Shown: in pieces, positions 17,268 through 25,926 of the stretch
How the letters are laid out: every line of letters begins with the position of its first letter
How positions within the stretch are numbered: position 1 is the stretch's first letter
Assembly (NCBI GenBank): GCA_963632825.1
Contig: CAVGWF010000077.1
Location: 6,416 to 70,415, forward strand
Origin: F23-B02 sp963632825
Lineage (GTDB): Bacteria; Bacillota; Clostridia; Oscillospirales; Oscillospiraceae
Reading direction: 5' to 3'
DNA length: 64,000 nt
Notes under the pieces: model-generated
The model's input: the letters and a program-made list of their open reading frames with translations, nothing else
What the model was told of the DNA's origin: nothing
The model's database searches: none
Program-made: the position numbers and the translations under genes

Positions 17268-18413
17268 ATGAAAAAATTATTTTGCACGGTGCTGACACTG
17301 ATGATGCTTATTGTCCCCGTTCACGCCGCAGAGCCGGTCCCGCCCGATAGCGTTGATATCTCCGCGCCGTCGGCCATACTCATGGAAAAGGTGACGGGCG
17401 ATGTCATATACGAAAAAAATTCGCACGAGCGGATGCCGCCGGCAAGCGTTACAAAGGTCATGACCATGCTGCTCATAGTTGAGGCTATAGAGCACGGCGA
17501 GCTGAGCCTTGATGACACCGTGACCGCCTCGGAGAGAGCTTCCAGCTTCGGCGGGAGCTGCGTATACCTCGAGGAGGGCGAAAAAATGAGCGTTGATGAA
17601 ATGCTCAAATGCATAGCCGTTGTATCGGCAAACGACTGTGCCGTTGCAATGGCAGAGCATCTGTGCGGCTCGGAGCAGGCGTTTGTCAAGCGCATGAACG
17701 AGCGTGCCTCCGAGCTCGGCTTAAGGGACACGAATTTCAAAAACTGCACCGGCCTGTTCGAGGACGATGAGCACTACACCAGCGCATACGACATAGCGGT
17801 TATGAGCCGCGAGCTTATAAGCCACGAGCTCATAAAGGATTACACCACCATATGGATGGACTCCATCCGCGGCGGAGAATTCGGTCTTTCAAACACCAAC
17901 AAGCTCGTTTACTACTATGACGGCTGCACCGGATTAAAGACCGGCTTCACTGAAAAGGCAATGTACTGTCTTTCCGCCACCGCGATGAGAGACGGAGTTG
18001 AGTTTATCGCCGTTATCATGCACGCGGACACCATAGACGCGCGCAATAATGACGCAAAGGCGCTTTTGAACTTCGGCTTTGCAAACTATAGGCTGCTTCC
18101 TCTGCGAGCCCCGGAGGTGCTGCCGCCGGTGCGTGTAAGCCTCGGCACAGCCGACAGCGTTCAGCCGGTTTACGACTCTGCCGAGGCTGTGCTCGTTGCC
18201 AAAAACTCCGTGGGCGATGTATCCTATGAGATCGACCTGCCGGAATCTGTCTCCGCTCCGATAGATCAGGGTCAGCGGCTTGGAACGCTCAGACTCGTTT
18301 CCGGCGATAAAACCGTGCAGGAGGTTCCTCTGGTCGCAGATGCCGCCGTTGATCGCGCGGGCTTCGGCTCCATACTGCTGGAGCTGCTGAAAAACTATGT
18401 AGGGCTGGGATAA
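17268..18413 (+). CDS. D-alanyl-D-alanine carboxypeptidase, DacF/PBP5-like
   Basis: The 381-residue exported penicillin-binding protein has a signal peptide (1-20, cut after VHA) and all three active-site motifs: SVTK with Ser60-Lys63, SAN at 120-122 and KTG at 224-226. It trims the terminal D-alanine from peptidoglycan stem peptides, limiting cross-linking. The region after about residue 275 is the usual beta-rich C-terminal domain, ending in a hydrophobic amphipathic segment (GFGSILLELLKNYVGLG) that could anchor it to the membrane. DacF is the closest clostridial model, often linked to sporulation. Confidence 0.9.
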   Translation: MKKLFCTVLTLMMLIVPVHAAEPVPPDSVDISAPSAILMEKVTGDVIYEKNSHERMPPASVTKVMTMLLIVEAIEHGELSLDDTVTASERASSFGGSCVYLEEGEKMSVDEMLKCIAVVSANDCAVAMAEHLCGSEQAFVKRMNERASELGLRDTNFKNCTGLFEDDEHYTSAYDIAVMSRELISHELIKDYTTIWMDSIRGGEFGLSNTNKLVYYYDGCTGLKTGFTEKAMYCLSATAMRDGVEFIAVIMHADTIDARNNDAKALLNFGFANYRLLPLRAPEVLPPVRVSLGTADSVQPVYDSAEAVLVAKNSVGDVSYEIDLPESVSAPIDQGQRLGTLRLVSGDKTVQEVPLVADAAVDRAGFGSILLELLKNYVGLG

Positions 18414-18479
18414 ACGCTCCACCTGACGCAATATTTGCGCAAAATTATCGCTCCAATTCACCACCTCGACACATTGTCC

Positions 18480-18507
18480 TTGCTTTTTTGTGCGGCAGAT
18501 GTATAAT
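18480..18507 (+). promoter_or_regulatory. Promoter of pgi
   Basis: TTGCTT at 18480-18485 and TATAAT at 18502-18507, with a 16-base spacer. Confidence 0.65.
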
Positions 18508-18541
18508 ATAAGCTTATATATTGTGATACGGAGTGATGATT

Positions 18542-19816
18542 ATGATTAAGGTCGATCTATCAGGTACTTCAGCCTTTTTTGACCCGGCAGAGCTCGACTT
18601 TGCTTCTGCGGCAGCGGCTCACCGCACGCTCAGCGAGAAAAGCGGGGCAGGCAGCGAGTTCACCGGCTGGCTTGAGCTTCCCGAACGCATCCGCGACGGT
18701 GAGCTGAAGGCTATTCTCAGCGCTGCCGCACGCATCAGAGGCCGTTCCAAGGCGCTGGTCGTCATTGGCATCGGCGGATCGTACCTCGGTGCAAGAGGCG
18801 CAATAGAGCTGCTGCGTCCGGTACCGTCAGAGGATGACCCCAAGATATTCTTTATCGGAAACGGTCTGTCTCCGGATGCTCTCAGCGATACGCTCGCTCA
18901 ACTCGGCAGTATGGATTTTGATGTCAATGTCATTTCGAAATCGGGCACTACGCTTGAACCGGCGCTGGCGTTCCGCGTTTTCAGAAAGCTTCTGCGCGAA
19001 AAATACGGGTCGGCGGCGAAAAAGCACATATTTGCCACCACAGATGCCCACCGCGGCGCGCTGAAGTCGCTCGCCGATGCTGAGGGCTGGGAGTGCTTTG
19101 TTGTCCCCGACGATGTCGGCGGAAGGTACAGCGTTCTCTCGGCGGTAGGTCTGCTGCCGATGGCCGTCGCCGGAATAGATATTAAGGCGGTCATTGCCGC
19201 CGCTGTCCGCTCGTTCAAGGAGCTTGACCTCCGCTCGCCGGAGAACCCCGCATGGCAGTATGCCGCGGCAAGACAGTACCTTTACGGGCATGGTAAAAGC
19301 GTAGAGCTACTCGGCTGCTATGAGCCGTCGTTCAGATTTATGGCCGAGTGGTGGAAGCAGCTCTATGGCGAGAGCGAGGGCAAAAACGGCATAGGCATCT
19401 TCCCTGCCTCGGTCGAGTTTACCGCCGATCTGCACTCAATGGGGCAGTATATTCAGGACGGTCCGCGCACGCTTATGGAGACCGTCGTAAGCTTTGAAGG
19501 CACCCGCAGCAGCGTTTCCGTTCCGTTTGAGATGGGAGATCCGGACGGGCTCAACTATCTTGCCGGAAAGGATTACGCCGATATATGCCGCACGGCTGCC
19601 GATGCCGTAAGAGCCGCTCACATATCCGGCGGCGTTCCCAATATAAGAATAAGCGTTCCCGCGCGCGACGAGGAGGGCTTTGCCGAGCTTGTCTGCTTCT
19701 TTGAGCTCGCCTGCGCAATATCCGGCTATATGTCGGGCGTTAATCCCTTCGATCAGCCCGGAGTAGAGGCTTATAAAAAGAACATGTTCAAGATGCTCGG
19801 AAAGCCGAATGCATAG
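18542..19816 (+). CDS. pgi: Glucose-6-phosphate isomerase
   Basis: The 424-residue cytosolic enzyme interconverts glucose 6-phosphate and fructose 6-phosphate. Conserved pieces include VVIGIGGSYLGARGAIELL, SKSGTTLEPALAFR (sugar-phosphate loop), DDVGGRYSVLSAVGLLP and a C-terminal NPFDQPGVEAYKKNMF with the catalytic lysine region. The length matches the shorter Firmicutes form. ATG at 18542 is chosen since CGGAG lies eight bases before it. It is transcribed alone. Confidence 0.95.
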   Translation: MIKVDLSGTSAFFDPAELDFASAAAAHRTLSEKSGAGSEFTGWLELPERIRDGELKAILSAAARIRGRSKALVVIGIGGSYLGARGAIELLRPVPSEDDPKIFFIGNGLSPDALSDTLAQLGSMDFDVNVISKSGTTLEPALAFRVFRKLLREKYGSAAKKHIFATTDAHRGALKSLADAEGWECFVVPDDVGGRYSVLSAVGLLPMAVAGIDIKAVIAAAVRSFKELDLRSPENPAWQYAAARQYLYGHGKSVELLGCYEPSFRFMAEWWKQLYGESEGKNGIGIFPASVEFTADLHSMGQYIQDGPRTLMETVVSFEGTRSSVSVPFEMGDPDGLNYLAGKDYADICRTAADAVRAAHISGGVPNIRISVPARDEEGFAELVCFFELACAISGYMSGVNPFDQPGVEAYKKNMFKMLGKPNA

Positions 19817-19846
19817 TAAAAGCGCCCCTCTGTCGGGGCGCTTTTA
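19817..19846 (+). terminator. Terminator after pgi
   Basis: AAAAGCGCCCC pairs with GGGGCGCTTTT. Confidence 0.85.
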
Positions 19847-19956
19847 CTGCTTTTAAGAATGTTAATATATTAGGGCTTGCTTTGTTCGCGGAAAAATGTT
19901 AATCTAACCTCAAAGATAACAACCGTTAACTTATTATGAAAAGGAGAGTGGTCAAA

Positions 19957-20370
19957 ATGGTTAAGTTGATCATGGGTCTGAAGGGCAGCGGTAAGACCAA
20001 GCGTCTGGTGGATCTCGTGCGTGAAGCGGTGGCAGAGGAAAACGGCGATGTTGTTTGCATCGAAAAGGAAAAGAAGCTTACATTTGATATCCCCTATCAG
20101 GCTCGTCTTATCGAAGCAGGCTCTTATGACATCGGCTCTTATGAGTTCATAAAGGGCTTTATCTGCGGTCTGCATTCCGGAAATTATGATATCACCCATG
20201 TTTTCGTTGATAATTTCTACAAGATAGTGAGCAACAAGGATCCCGTCATGTTCGGCGAATTTCTCGATTGGCTCAACGCTTTCTCCGATAGGGAGAACAT
20301 AGAGTTTGTAATAAGCGTCACCGTTGACCCCGACACGGTCGGCGAGGCGATTAGAAAATATATGATTTGA
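19957..20370 (+). CDS. Small P-loop protein of unknown function
   Basis: The 137-residue protein starts MVKLIMGLKGSGKTKRLVDLV, a full Walker A motif at residues 7-14. It continues with a possible Walker-B strand (ITHVFVDNFYKIV) and a final strand IEFVISVTVD. It is too short for a complete AAA or RecA ATPase. Homologues in Clostridia are often labelled as PilT-like, which I would not rely on. AAGGAG precedes the ATG at 19957. It is monocistronic. Confidence 0.7.
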   Translation: MVKLIMGLKGSGKTKRLVDLVREAVAEENGDVVCIEKEKKLTFDIPYQARLIEAGSYDIGSYEFIKGFICGLHSGNYDITHVFVDNFYKIVSNKDPVMFGEFLDWLNAFSDRENIEFVISVTVDPDTVGEAIRKYMI

Positions 20371-20380
20371 CTAAAAAAGA

Positions 20381-20414
20381 GGGCAAAGTCTTACGGCTTT
20401 GTCCGATTTTTTCG
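20381..20414 (+). terminator. Terminator after the small P-loop gene
   Basis: GGGCAAAGTC pairs (with two G-U pairs) with GGCTTTGTCC, followed shortly by six T residues. Confidence 0.8.
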
Positions 20415-20427
20415 TCGGTTTTCGCTA

Positions 20428-20456
20428 TTGACTTGGGCTTTGCACTTGGTTAATAT
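20428..20456 (+). promoter_or_regulatory. Promoter of the glycerol-1-phosphate dehydrogenase gene
   Basis: TTGACT at 20428-20433 and TAATAT at 20451-20456, 17-base spacer. Confidence 0.7.
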
Positions 20457-20489
20457 GAAATCAGAATTTAAAAGTTGAGGTGTTTTACC

Positions 20490-21737
20490 ATGATTATGGA
20501 TTGCGAGAAATATGTCGGAAAATGCGTCTGCGGCAGAGACCATGAGCTCGAGACCAAAAAGGTCGTCGTCGAATACGGTGCCATAGCGAGCTTTGAGCAG
20601 TACATGGCTGATGTCGGACTCGCCGGCAAAAAGCGTGCCGTTATTTACGACACGGTCATTTACAAGCTCACCGAAGGCAAGCATGTTGCCGCCGATCAGG
20701 AGATCGTTCTCGAGGCAAACGGTCTGCGTGCCGAGGATACCGTTATCGAGGAGATGATGACGAAGCTCGACTCTCCCGAGGTTATCGTGGCATACGGTGC
20801 CGGCACCATCATGGACTTCGGCCGTTATCCCGCGTACAAGCTCGGCATCCCCTTCGTTGCCGTACCGACCCTCGCATCCTCCGACGGCTTCACCGCAAAT
20901 ATCTGCTCGGCCATCCTCAACGGTCAGAAAAAGTCTACCCCGATGTGCGCACCCGTTCTGGTGGTAGCCGATCTTGACATCATCAAGGGCGCACCCGCGC
21001 GTTTGGTAGCAAGCGGAATAAACGACATTCTCTCAAAATACATTTCGCTGCTGGACTGGAAGATCTCCAACATGGTATGCGGCGAGTATTACTGTCCGAT
21101 GGTAGCCGACCTTGCGCAGGAGGCTCTTGACATCATGCGTGAGGCTGCGGATAAATATGCCGCCACGGGTGTCGCAGACCACGAGGCAATGACCATGGCT
21201 CAAATGAAGAGCGGCCTTACGATGCAGCTGCTTAATCACTCCAGAGCGGCGTCAGGCGCCGAGCATCTGATGGCTCACCTTGTCGAGATGAAGCCCCCGC
21301 GCTTTGAAAATGCAGAGGGCATACACGGCGAGTGCGTCGGTGTCGGCACATTTGCCTGCCTTAAGGAGTACCACTACCTTGCATCCCTGCCAACGCCCAA
21401 GGCAAAGCCGTTTGAACCCCTGAGCGAGGAATGGATACGCGAGAAATTCGGCAGCAGGCTTGCCGACGGTATAATCAAGGAAAATGCCAACGATGTTCTC
21501 GCAACCTTCGATCCGCAGAATATTGTTGACCACTGGGATGAGATAAGGGCAATGATAGACGCTCTGCCCTCCGTTGAGGAGATGGAGAACCTCTACAAGA
21601 GCTGCGGCTGCAAATATCTTCCCGAGCACATCGGCATAGATCCCGCCCTTGAGCAGGAGATGCTGCCCATCTCGGCTGCCATCCGCAACAGGCTCACCCT
21701 TGTGCGTATGCTGCGAGTCCTCGACTTCGGAGAATAA
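20490..21737 (+). CDS. sn-Glycerol-1-phosphate dehydrogenase
   Basis: The 415-residue protein belongs to the iron-alcohol-dehydrogenase-like G1PDH family (bacterial AraM/EgsA). Visible features are the NAD-binding VIVAYGAGTIMDFGRYPAYK, the VPTLASSDGFTANICSAI loop and probable metal ligands in SGINDILSKY, GAEHLMAHLVEM and GIHGECVGVGT. It reduces dihydroxyacetone phosphate to glycerol 1-phosphate, the stereoisomer used in archaeal lipids and, in Bacillus, for heptaprenylglyceryl phosphate. A cysteine-rich N-terminus (CVCGRDHE) is an addition seen in clostridial forms. ATG at 20490 follows GAGGTG. Confidence 0.85.
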   Translation: MIMDCEKYVGKCVCGRDHELETKKVVVEYGAIASFEQYMADVGLAGKKRAVIYDTVIYKLTEGKHVAADQEIVLEANGLRAEDTVIEEMMTKLDSPEVIVAYGAGTIMDFGRYPAYKLGIPFVAVPTLASSDGFTANICSAILNGQKKSTPMCAPVLVVADLDIIKGAPARLVASGINDILSKYISLLDWKISNMVCGEYYCPMVADLAQEALDIMREAADKYAATGVADHEAMTMAQMKSGLTMQLLNHSRAASGAEHLMAHLVEMKPPRFENAEGIHGECVGVGTFACLKEYHYLASLPTPKAKPFEPLSEEWIREKFGSRLADGIIKENANDVLATFDPQNIVDHWDEIRAMIDALPSVEEMENLYKSCGCKYLPEHIGIDPALEQEMLPISAAIRNRLTLVRMLRVLDFGE

Positions 21738-21761
21738 AACGGAATACAAAAACGCACAGTC

Positions 21762-21797
21762 AAATGCCGCATCCGAAACAGGATGCGGCATTTCTTA
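21762..21797. terminator. Terminator between convergent genes
   Basis: AAATGCCGCATCC pairs with GGATGCGGCATTT; a T-rich stretch follows on the plus strand. Confidence 0.8.
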
Positions 21798-21816
21798 CAT
21801 CTATTATTATCTACAA

Positions 21817-22566
21817 TTATAATACCTTTGACAGGAAGTCCTGAAGCCTTTCGCTCTGCGGATGCTCGAAAATTTCCTCAGGTGTTCCCTCCTCAACGAG
21901 CTTGCCGTCTGCCATAAACATAACGCGGTTGCCTACCTCGCGGGCAAAGCCCATCTCGTGCGTGACGACGACCATGGTCATTCCCTCGTGTGCAAGCTCC
22001 TTCATAACATCGAGCACCTCGCCGACCATTTCGGGGTCAAGTGCACTCGTAGGCTCGTCGAACAGCATGACCTCAGGCTCCATGCACAGCGCGCGCACTA
22101 TGGCAATACGCTGCTTCTGACCGCCGGAAAGCTGGCTGGGATACGCATTGGCGCGGTCTGCAAGTCCCACGCGCTCAAGAAGCTCCATGGCCTTAGCCTC
22201 CGCTTCCTCCTTGCTTTTTCCGAGAAGCTTTGTTGGGGCAAGTGTCATGTTCCTGAGCAGCGTCATGTGAGGAAAGAGGTTGAAATGCTGAAAAACCATA
22301 CCCATCTTCTGCCGGTGCAGATTTATGTTGCAGCTTGGATCGGTTATGTCGACACCGTCAAAGGTTATTGTGCCGCCGGTGGGTACCTCAAGGAGATTGA
22401 GGCATCTGAGGAATGTTGACTTACCCGAGCCGGAGGGGCCGATGATGACAACGACCTCGCCCTTATGGATATCGGTGCTTACGCCGTCGAGCGCTTTGAT
22501 CCTGCCGCCTTTAAAATGCTTCTTAAGGCCGTCTACTTTTATGAGTACATCAGTGGTCACTGTCAC
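21817..22566 (-). CDS. Polar amino acid ABC transporter, ATP-binding protein
   Basis: This ATPase of about 249 residues is the GlnQ/ArtP-type motor of an amino-acid importer. It shows Walker A GPSGSGKST, the Q-loop FQHFNLFPHMT, signature LSGGQKQR, Walker B MLFDEPTSALDPE and H-loop VVTHEMGFA. It ends the binding-protein, permease, ATPase operon and overlaps the permease gene. The start is uncertain: AAGGAGG lies 4 bases before the GTG at 22566 and 10 before the GTG at 22560. Confidence 0.93.
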   Translation of the reverse strand: MTVTTDVLIKVDGLKKHFKGGRIKALDGVSTDIHKGEVVVIIGPSGSGKSTFLRCLNLLEVPTGGTITFDGVDITDPSCNINLHRQKMGMVFQHFNLFPHMTLLRNMTLAPTKLLGKSKEEAEAKAMELLERVGLADRANAYPSQLSGGQKQRIAIVRALCMEPEVMLFDEPTSALDPEMVGEVLDVMKELAHEGMTMVVVTHEMGFAREVGNRVMFMADGKLVEEGTPEEIFEHPQSERLQDFLSKVL

Positions 22567-23278
22567 GAAGCCTCCTTTCAAGCTTGCCTACGAGCCATGT
22601 GAAGAACATGACCATTGTAAGGTATACGAGCGCAACGCCGATAAGCGGCAGGAACGGTGAATAGGTTGCACCGCGGATAACATCGCCCGCCTTGGTGAGG
22701 TCACGGATCGCAACATAGCCCGCAACGGAGGTTTCCTTGAGCAGAACAATAAACTCGTTTGCGAGAGTCGGCAGAACATTTTTGAAAACCTGCGGGATTA
22801 TTATGTACTGCATCGTGCGGACATAGTTAAAGCCGAGGGAGCGTCCGGCCTCGAATTGACCCTCGTCGATGGACATTATGCCGCCGCGCACTATCTCGGC
22901 GACATACGCACCCGAGTTTATGCCGAATGCGAGCATTGCTATCGCAAGGCTGTTCCGGGAGGATGCAAATATTATATAGTATATGATCATAAGCTGAACG
23001 ACAACAGGCGTGCCGCGGATCACCGTGAGGTACACCTTGCATATGCCGTTTGCTATGCCGAGCGCTGTCTTGCCGAAGCCCGGGCGCATCGTGAGGTGGT
23101 TTTTATCCCATGTTGACCGCACTATTGCTATGATAACGCCGATGCATATGCCGATAAGGCAGGCAACGATGGTTATCTTGAGAGTATTGCCAAGTCCGTC
23201 GACAAGTAGCTTCCAGCGGTCCTTTTCTATAAAGTTTAATATGAACTGACTTTTGATGTCTGCCATCCACGCGTCCAA
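22550..23278 (-). CDS. Polar amino acid ABC transporter, permease
   Basis: The 242-residue membrane protein belongs to the HisM/GlnP family. It has an N-terminal helix GLGNTLKITIVACLIGICIGVIIAIV, the YLTVIRGTPVVVQLMIIYY segment and the ATPase-coupling EAA loop EAGRSLGFNYVRTMQYIIIPQVFKNVLP. The start is a TTG at 23278, supported by AGGAGG seven bases upstream; the first ATG (23266) would be 19 bases away. It is separated from the upstream binding-protein gene by a hairpin and overlaps the ATPase gene. Confidence 0.92.
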   Translation of the reverse strand: MDAWMADIKSQFILNFIEKDRWKLLVDGLGNTLKITIVACLIGICIGVIIAIVRSTWDKNHLTMRPGFGKTALGIANGICKVYLTVIRGTPVVVQLMIIYYIIFASSRNSLAIAMLAFGINSGAYVAEIVRGGIMSIDEGQFEAGRSLGFNYVRTMQYIIIPQVFKNVLPTLANEFIVLLKETSVAGYVAIRDLTKAGDVIRGATYSPFLPLIGVALVYLTMVMFFTWLVGKLERRLRDSDH

Positions 23279-23318
23279 AAGGCTACCTCCTAATAATTAT
23301 TTTAACTTAACGCTCAAA

Positions 23319-23349
23319 ATGAGGCTCCATGATTGCACGGAGCCTCATT
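23319..23349 (-). terminator. Intercistronic hairpin after the binding-protein gene
   Basis: AATGAGGCTCC pairs with GGAGCCTCATT around a 10-base loop; only a short T run follows. It probably acts as a partial terminator or mRNA-end stabiliser that raises the dose of the binding protein over the permease. Confidence 0.7.
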
Positions 23350-23367
23350 GATCAAGTTTTGCAGCTA

Positions 23368-24210
23368 TCAGCCGTTGTTTGCCGCGACGAATGCCTTTGC
23401 AGGCTCATTGTCGATGATAACACAGTCGATCTTGCCGCTGGTGAGAGCCGCGATAGCGTCGGCACCCTTGGGGAATGCCTGAACATGATCCTCGCCGAAG
23501 CCGCCGTTTTCAATGGTGTCGGAGGCGTAGATATAACCGGTGGTTGCGTTCTGGCAGCCGATCTGGATGTCCTCGCCGTTTTCGATCTTTGCGACCATGT
23601 CGTCAGCGCTGGTGATATCGGAGTCTTCCTTAACGATCATTACCTGAACGCCGGTAGCATAGCTGTCGGAGAAGCTGATGCTCTGGAGGCGCTCCTCGGT
23701 AACGGTCATGCCTGCCATTGCGATGTCTGCCTTGCCGGAGGTGAGTGAGGGGATGATAGCGTCAAACTCCATGTCGGAAATTACGAGCTTCATACCGAGC
23801 TTGTCGGCGATGAGACCTGCCACAGTGGGGTCGATGCCGACGAACTCGTCGCCTTCAACGGACTCATACGGAGGGAATGCGGCGTTGGTAGCCATAACGA
23901 GCTCCTCTGCATTGTCCGCAACATTTTTCTGGACCTCGGGGAGAGTGCCGGTGCCGGAGATGTAGTAATCAATGACAGCCTGGAGAGTGCCGTCGTCCTT
24001 GAGCTCCTTAAGAGCTGCGTTTATCTTCTCGAGCAGTGCGGTGTTTTCCTTTGCAACGCCGATAGCATATTCCTCGGTGACATATTCGCTGTCAAGGATC
24101 TTCAGCTTTGTGCTTGCCTGATCATCGTCCTTGCTGTCCTCATTATTGCCGCATGCGCACAGTGCGAACACCATGACCATCGCAAGCAGAAGTGCGATAA
24201 ACTTTTTCAT
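23368..24210 (-). CDS. Basic/polar amino acid ABC transporter, substrate-binding lipoprotein
   Basis: The 280-residue lipoprotein has a signal peptide with the lipobox ALCAC and an acidic linker. The solute-binding fold follows in an unusual order: a segment ending NTALLEKINAALKELKDDGTLQAVIDYY comes first, then ELVMATNAAFPPYESVEGDEFVGIDPTVAGLIA, which is normally N-terminal. The binding pocket motif ATNAAFPPYE is typical of the HisJ/ArtJ family. The operator set upstream resembles ArgR sites, so arginine or related amino acids are the likely cargo. The C-terminus ends at the ordinary CVIIDNEPAKAFVAANNG, so the domain order should be checked. Confidence 0.85.
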   Translation of the reverse strand: MKKFIALLLAMVMVFALCACGNNEDSKDDDQASTKLKILDSEYVTEEYAIGVAKENTALLEKINAALKELKDDGTLQAVIDYYISGTGTLPEVQKNVADNAEELVMATNAAFPPYESVEGDEFVGIDPTVAGLIADKLGMKLVISDMEFDAIIPSLTSGKADIAMAGMTVTEERLQSISFSDSYATGVQVMIVKEDSDITSADDMVAKIENGEDIQIGCQNATTGYIYASDTIENGGFGEDHVQAFPKGADAIAALTSGKIDCVIIDNEPAKAFVAANNG

Positions 24211-24263
24211 TTTTCTATACCTCTCAAAAATTATTAACTGTTTTATTTGCCGTTCCTCACGGT

Positions 24264-24299
24264 GATGCTTATATTAGCATCTTTATTCACTCCTGTCAA
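24264..24299 (-). promoter_or_regulatory. Promoter of the amino acid transporter operon with ArgR-like box
   Basis: Consensus TTGACA (24294-24299) and TAATAT (24271-24276) on the minus strand with a 17-base spacer. The spacer contains TGAATAAAGATGC, close to the Bacillus ARG box. A palindrome GATGCT-N6-AGCATC (24264-24281) straddles the -10 box. Confidence 0.65.
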
Positions 24300-24345
24300 C
24301 ACTTTTTTGAAAAAATATTCGTACTTTTTTCAAAAACGCTCATTT

Positions 24346-24382
24346 GCTATGAATAATATTCACTTGATGCGAATATTCATCG
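24346..24382. promoter_or_regulatory. Two upstream ArgR/AhrC-like half-palindromes
   Basis: ATGAATAATATTCA and GCGAATATTCAT lie in tandem 50-90 bases upstream of the promoter, resembling the TGAAT-N3/4-ATTCA ARG box. They may allow DNA looping by an arginine repressor. Confidence 0.45.
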
Positions 24383-24403
24383 TTTTTATGAATTTATGCA
24401 GTT

Positions 24404-25225
24404 TTACGCTCTCCTTTTTAATAAAGCCGCAAAGCAAAACAGTGCAAACGCTGCTATATTTACTATTACCACAGCCGCACCGGACGGCAGCTCGAGCGCA
24501 TAGGAGGCGCTCATGCCGATAACAAAGCATACTACCGAGACCGCGGCCGAGCATATCACCACCGACTTGAAGCTGCGGCAGATTCGCATGGAGGTGAGCG
24601 CCGGAAAGATTATAAGACTTGATATGAGCAGCGCGCCCATCATGCGCATTCCGACAACGACAGTCACGGCCGTTAATACGGCAACAATGCTGTTTATAAG
24701 CTGGGCGCGCGTTCCGGTGGCTCTTGCAAATGTTTCATCAAAGGTCACGGAGAATATGCGGGGGTAAAGGAGCACAAACATTAAAAGCACGGCTGCGGAA
24801 AGTATGATGCTGAGGACAGCATCGGTGTGGCTTAAGGACAGTATACTTCCGAACATATAGTTTGAAACATCCGTGTTCATGCCGCTTGTCAGCGACACGG
24901 TAGCTACGCCGACCGCCAGTGCCGAGGAGGATATCAGCGCTATGGCGGCATCGCCCTTTATCCTGCTGCTCTGATTTATCCGCAGGAGCAGGAATGCCGC
25001 CGCAACGACCGTCGGCACCGCGAGGTACAGCGGTGCTATATTCGCGGCCGCGGCAATGGCGAGAGCGCCGAAGCCGACATGTGAAAGCCCGTCGCCTATC
25101 ATCGAATACCGCTTCAGTACAAGCGATACGCCAAGCAGCGAGGCGCACAGCGACACAAGCACTCCGACAACCATCGCTCTTATCATAAAGTGGTATGAGA
25201 ACATCTCTTTTATAAGCTCTATCAT
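24404..25225 (-). CDS. Metal (Zn/Mn) ABC transporter, permease
   Basis: The 273-residue membrane protein is of the ABC-3 (ZnuB/MntB) family, with eight or so helices, the conserved MVVGVLVSLCASLLGVSLVLKRYSMIGDGLSHVGFGA near the N-terminus and VVGMRMMGALLISSLIIFPALTSMRI later. It imports the metal delivered by the binding protein encoded two genes upstream. The start codon overlaps the stop of the ATPase gene by four bases (ATGA). Confidence 0.92.
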   Translation of the reverse strand: MIELIKEMFSYHFMIRAMVVGVLVSLCASLLGVSLVLKRYSMIGDGLSHVGFGALAIAAAANIAPLYLAVPTVVAAAFLLLRINQSSRIKGDAAIALISSSALAVGVATVSLTSGMNTDVSNYMFGSILSLSHTDAVLSIILSAAVLLMFVLLYPRIFSVTFDETFARATGTRAQLINSIVAVLTAVTVVVGMRMMGALLISSLIIFPALTSMRICRSFKSVVICSAAVSVVCFVIGMSASYALELPSGAAVVIVNIAAFALFCFAALLKRRA

Positions 25226-25926
25226 GCCCTTGACCCTCCCACGAAACGGCGCGCAAGGTCGCTTTCACGGTACTGCGCAGTGGTGCCGAAGAAAAGCTGG
25301 CTGCGCCCGAGATGCAGGATATGAGTTGCATAGCGCACGGCGGCATGGATATCATGCGAGATCATGATAACGCTCGTGTTATCGCAGAGGTTTACAAGCT
25401 TTATAAGATTATACATCTCGTTTGCCGCAACCGGATCAAGCCCCGTGACCGGCTCGTCCAGCAGCAGGAGCTTTTTCGTTGCGCACATGGCGCGGGCAAG
25501 CAGCACCCTCTGCTGCTGACCTCCTGACAGCTCAAGATAGCAGCGGCCGGCAATATCGTCTATGCCGAGGCGCTCCATATTCTCTGCCGCCGCTGCCTTA
25601 TCCGCGGCATTGTAAAACAGTCTGCCCTTCATGGAGTTGAGTCTCCCCGAAAGCACGACCTCGCGCACAGACGCGGGAAAATCTCGCTGGATCTGCGTTT
25701 GCTGAGGCAGGTAGCCTATCTCGGCAGGCCTGAGGTCATTGAAGATTATCTCGCCTTTGAGCGGCTGCTTCAAGCCGAGGATGCCGCGCATGAGCGTGCT
25801 TTTTCCCGAACCGTTTTCGCCGACTATGCAGAGGTACGAGCCGGCATCTATCGAAAAGTTTATATCACTGAGCACCGTTTCGCCGTCATATGCGAAGCTC
25901 AGATCCTTACATTCAAGCTGTGCCAC
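25222..25926 (-). CDS. Metal (Zn/Mn) ABC transporter, ATP-binding protein
   Basis: The 234-residue ATPase has Walker A GENGSGKST, Q-loop YLPQQTQ, signature LSGGQQQR, Walker B LLLDEPVTGLDP and H-loop MISHDIHAAV, in the ZnuC/MntA style. Its frame abuts the stop codon of the binding-protein gene and overlaps the permease gene, so the three are one translational unit. Confidence 0.93.
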   Translation of the reverse strand: MAQLECKDLSFAYDGETVLSDINFSIDAGSYLCIVGENGSGKSTLMRGILGLKQPLKGEIIFNDLRPAEIGYLPQQTQIQRDFPASVREVVLSGRLNSMKGRLFYNAADKAAAAENMERLGIDDIAGRCYLELSGGQQQRVLLARAMCATKKLLLLDEPVTGLDPVAANEMYNLIKLVNLCDNTSVIMISHDIHAAVRYATHILHLGRSQLFFGTTAQYRESDLARRFVGGSRA

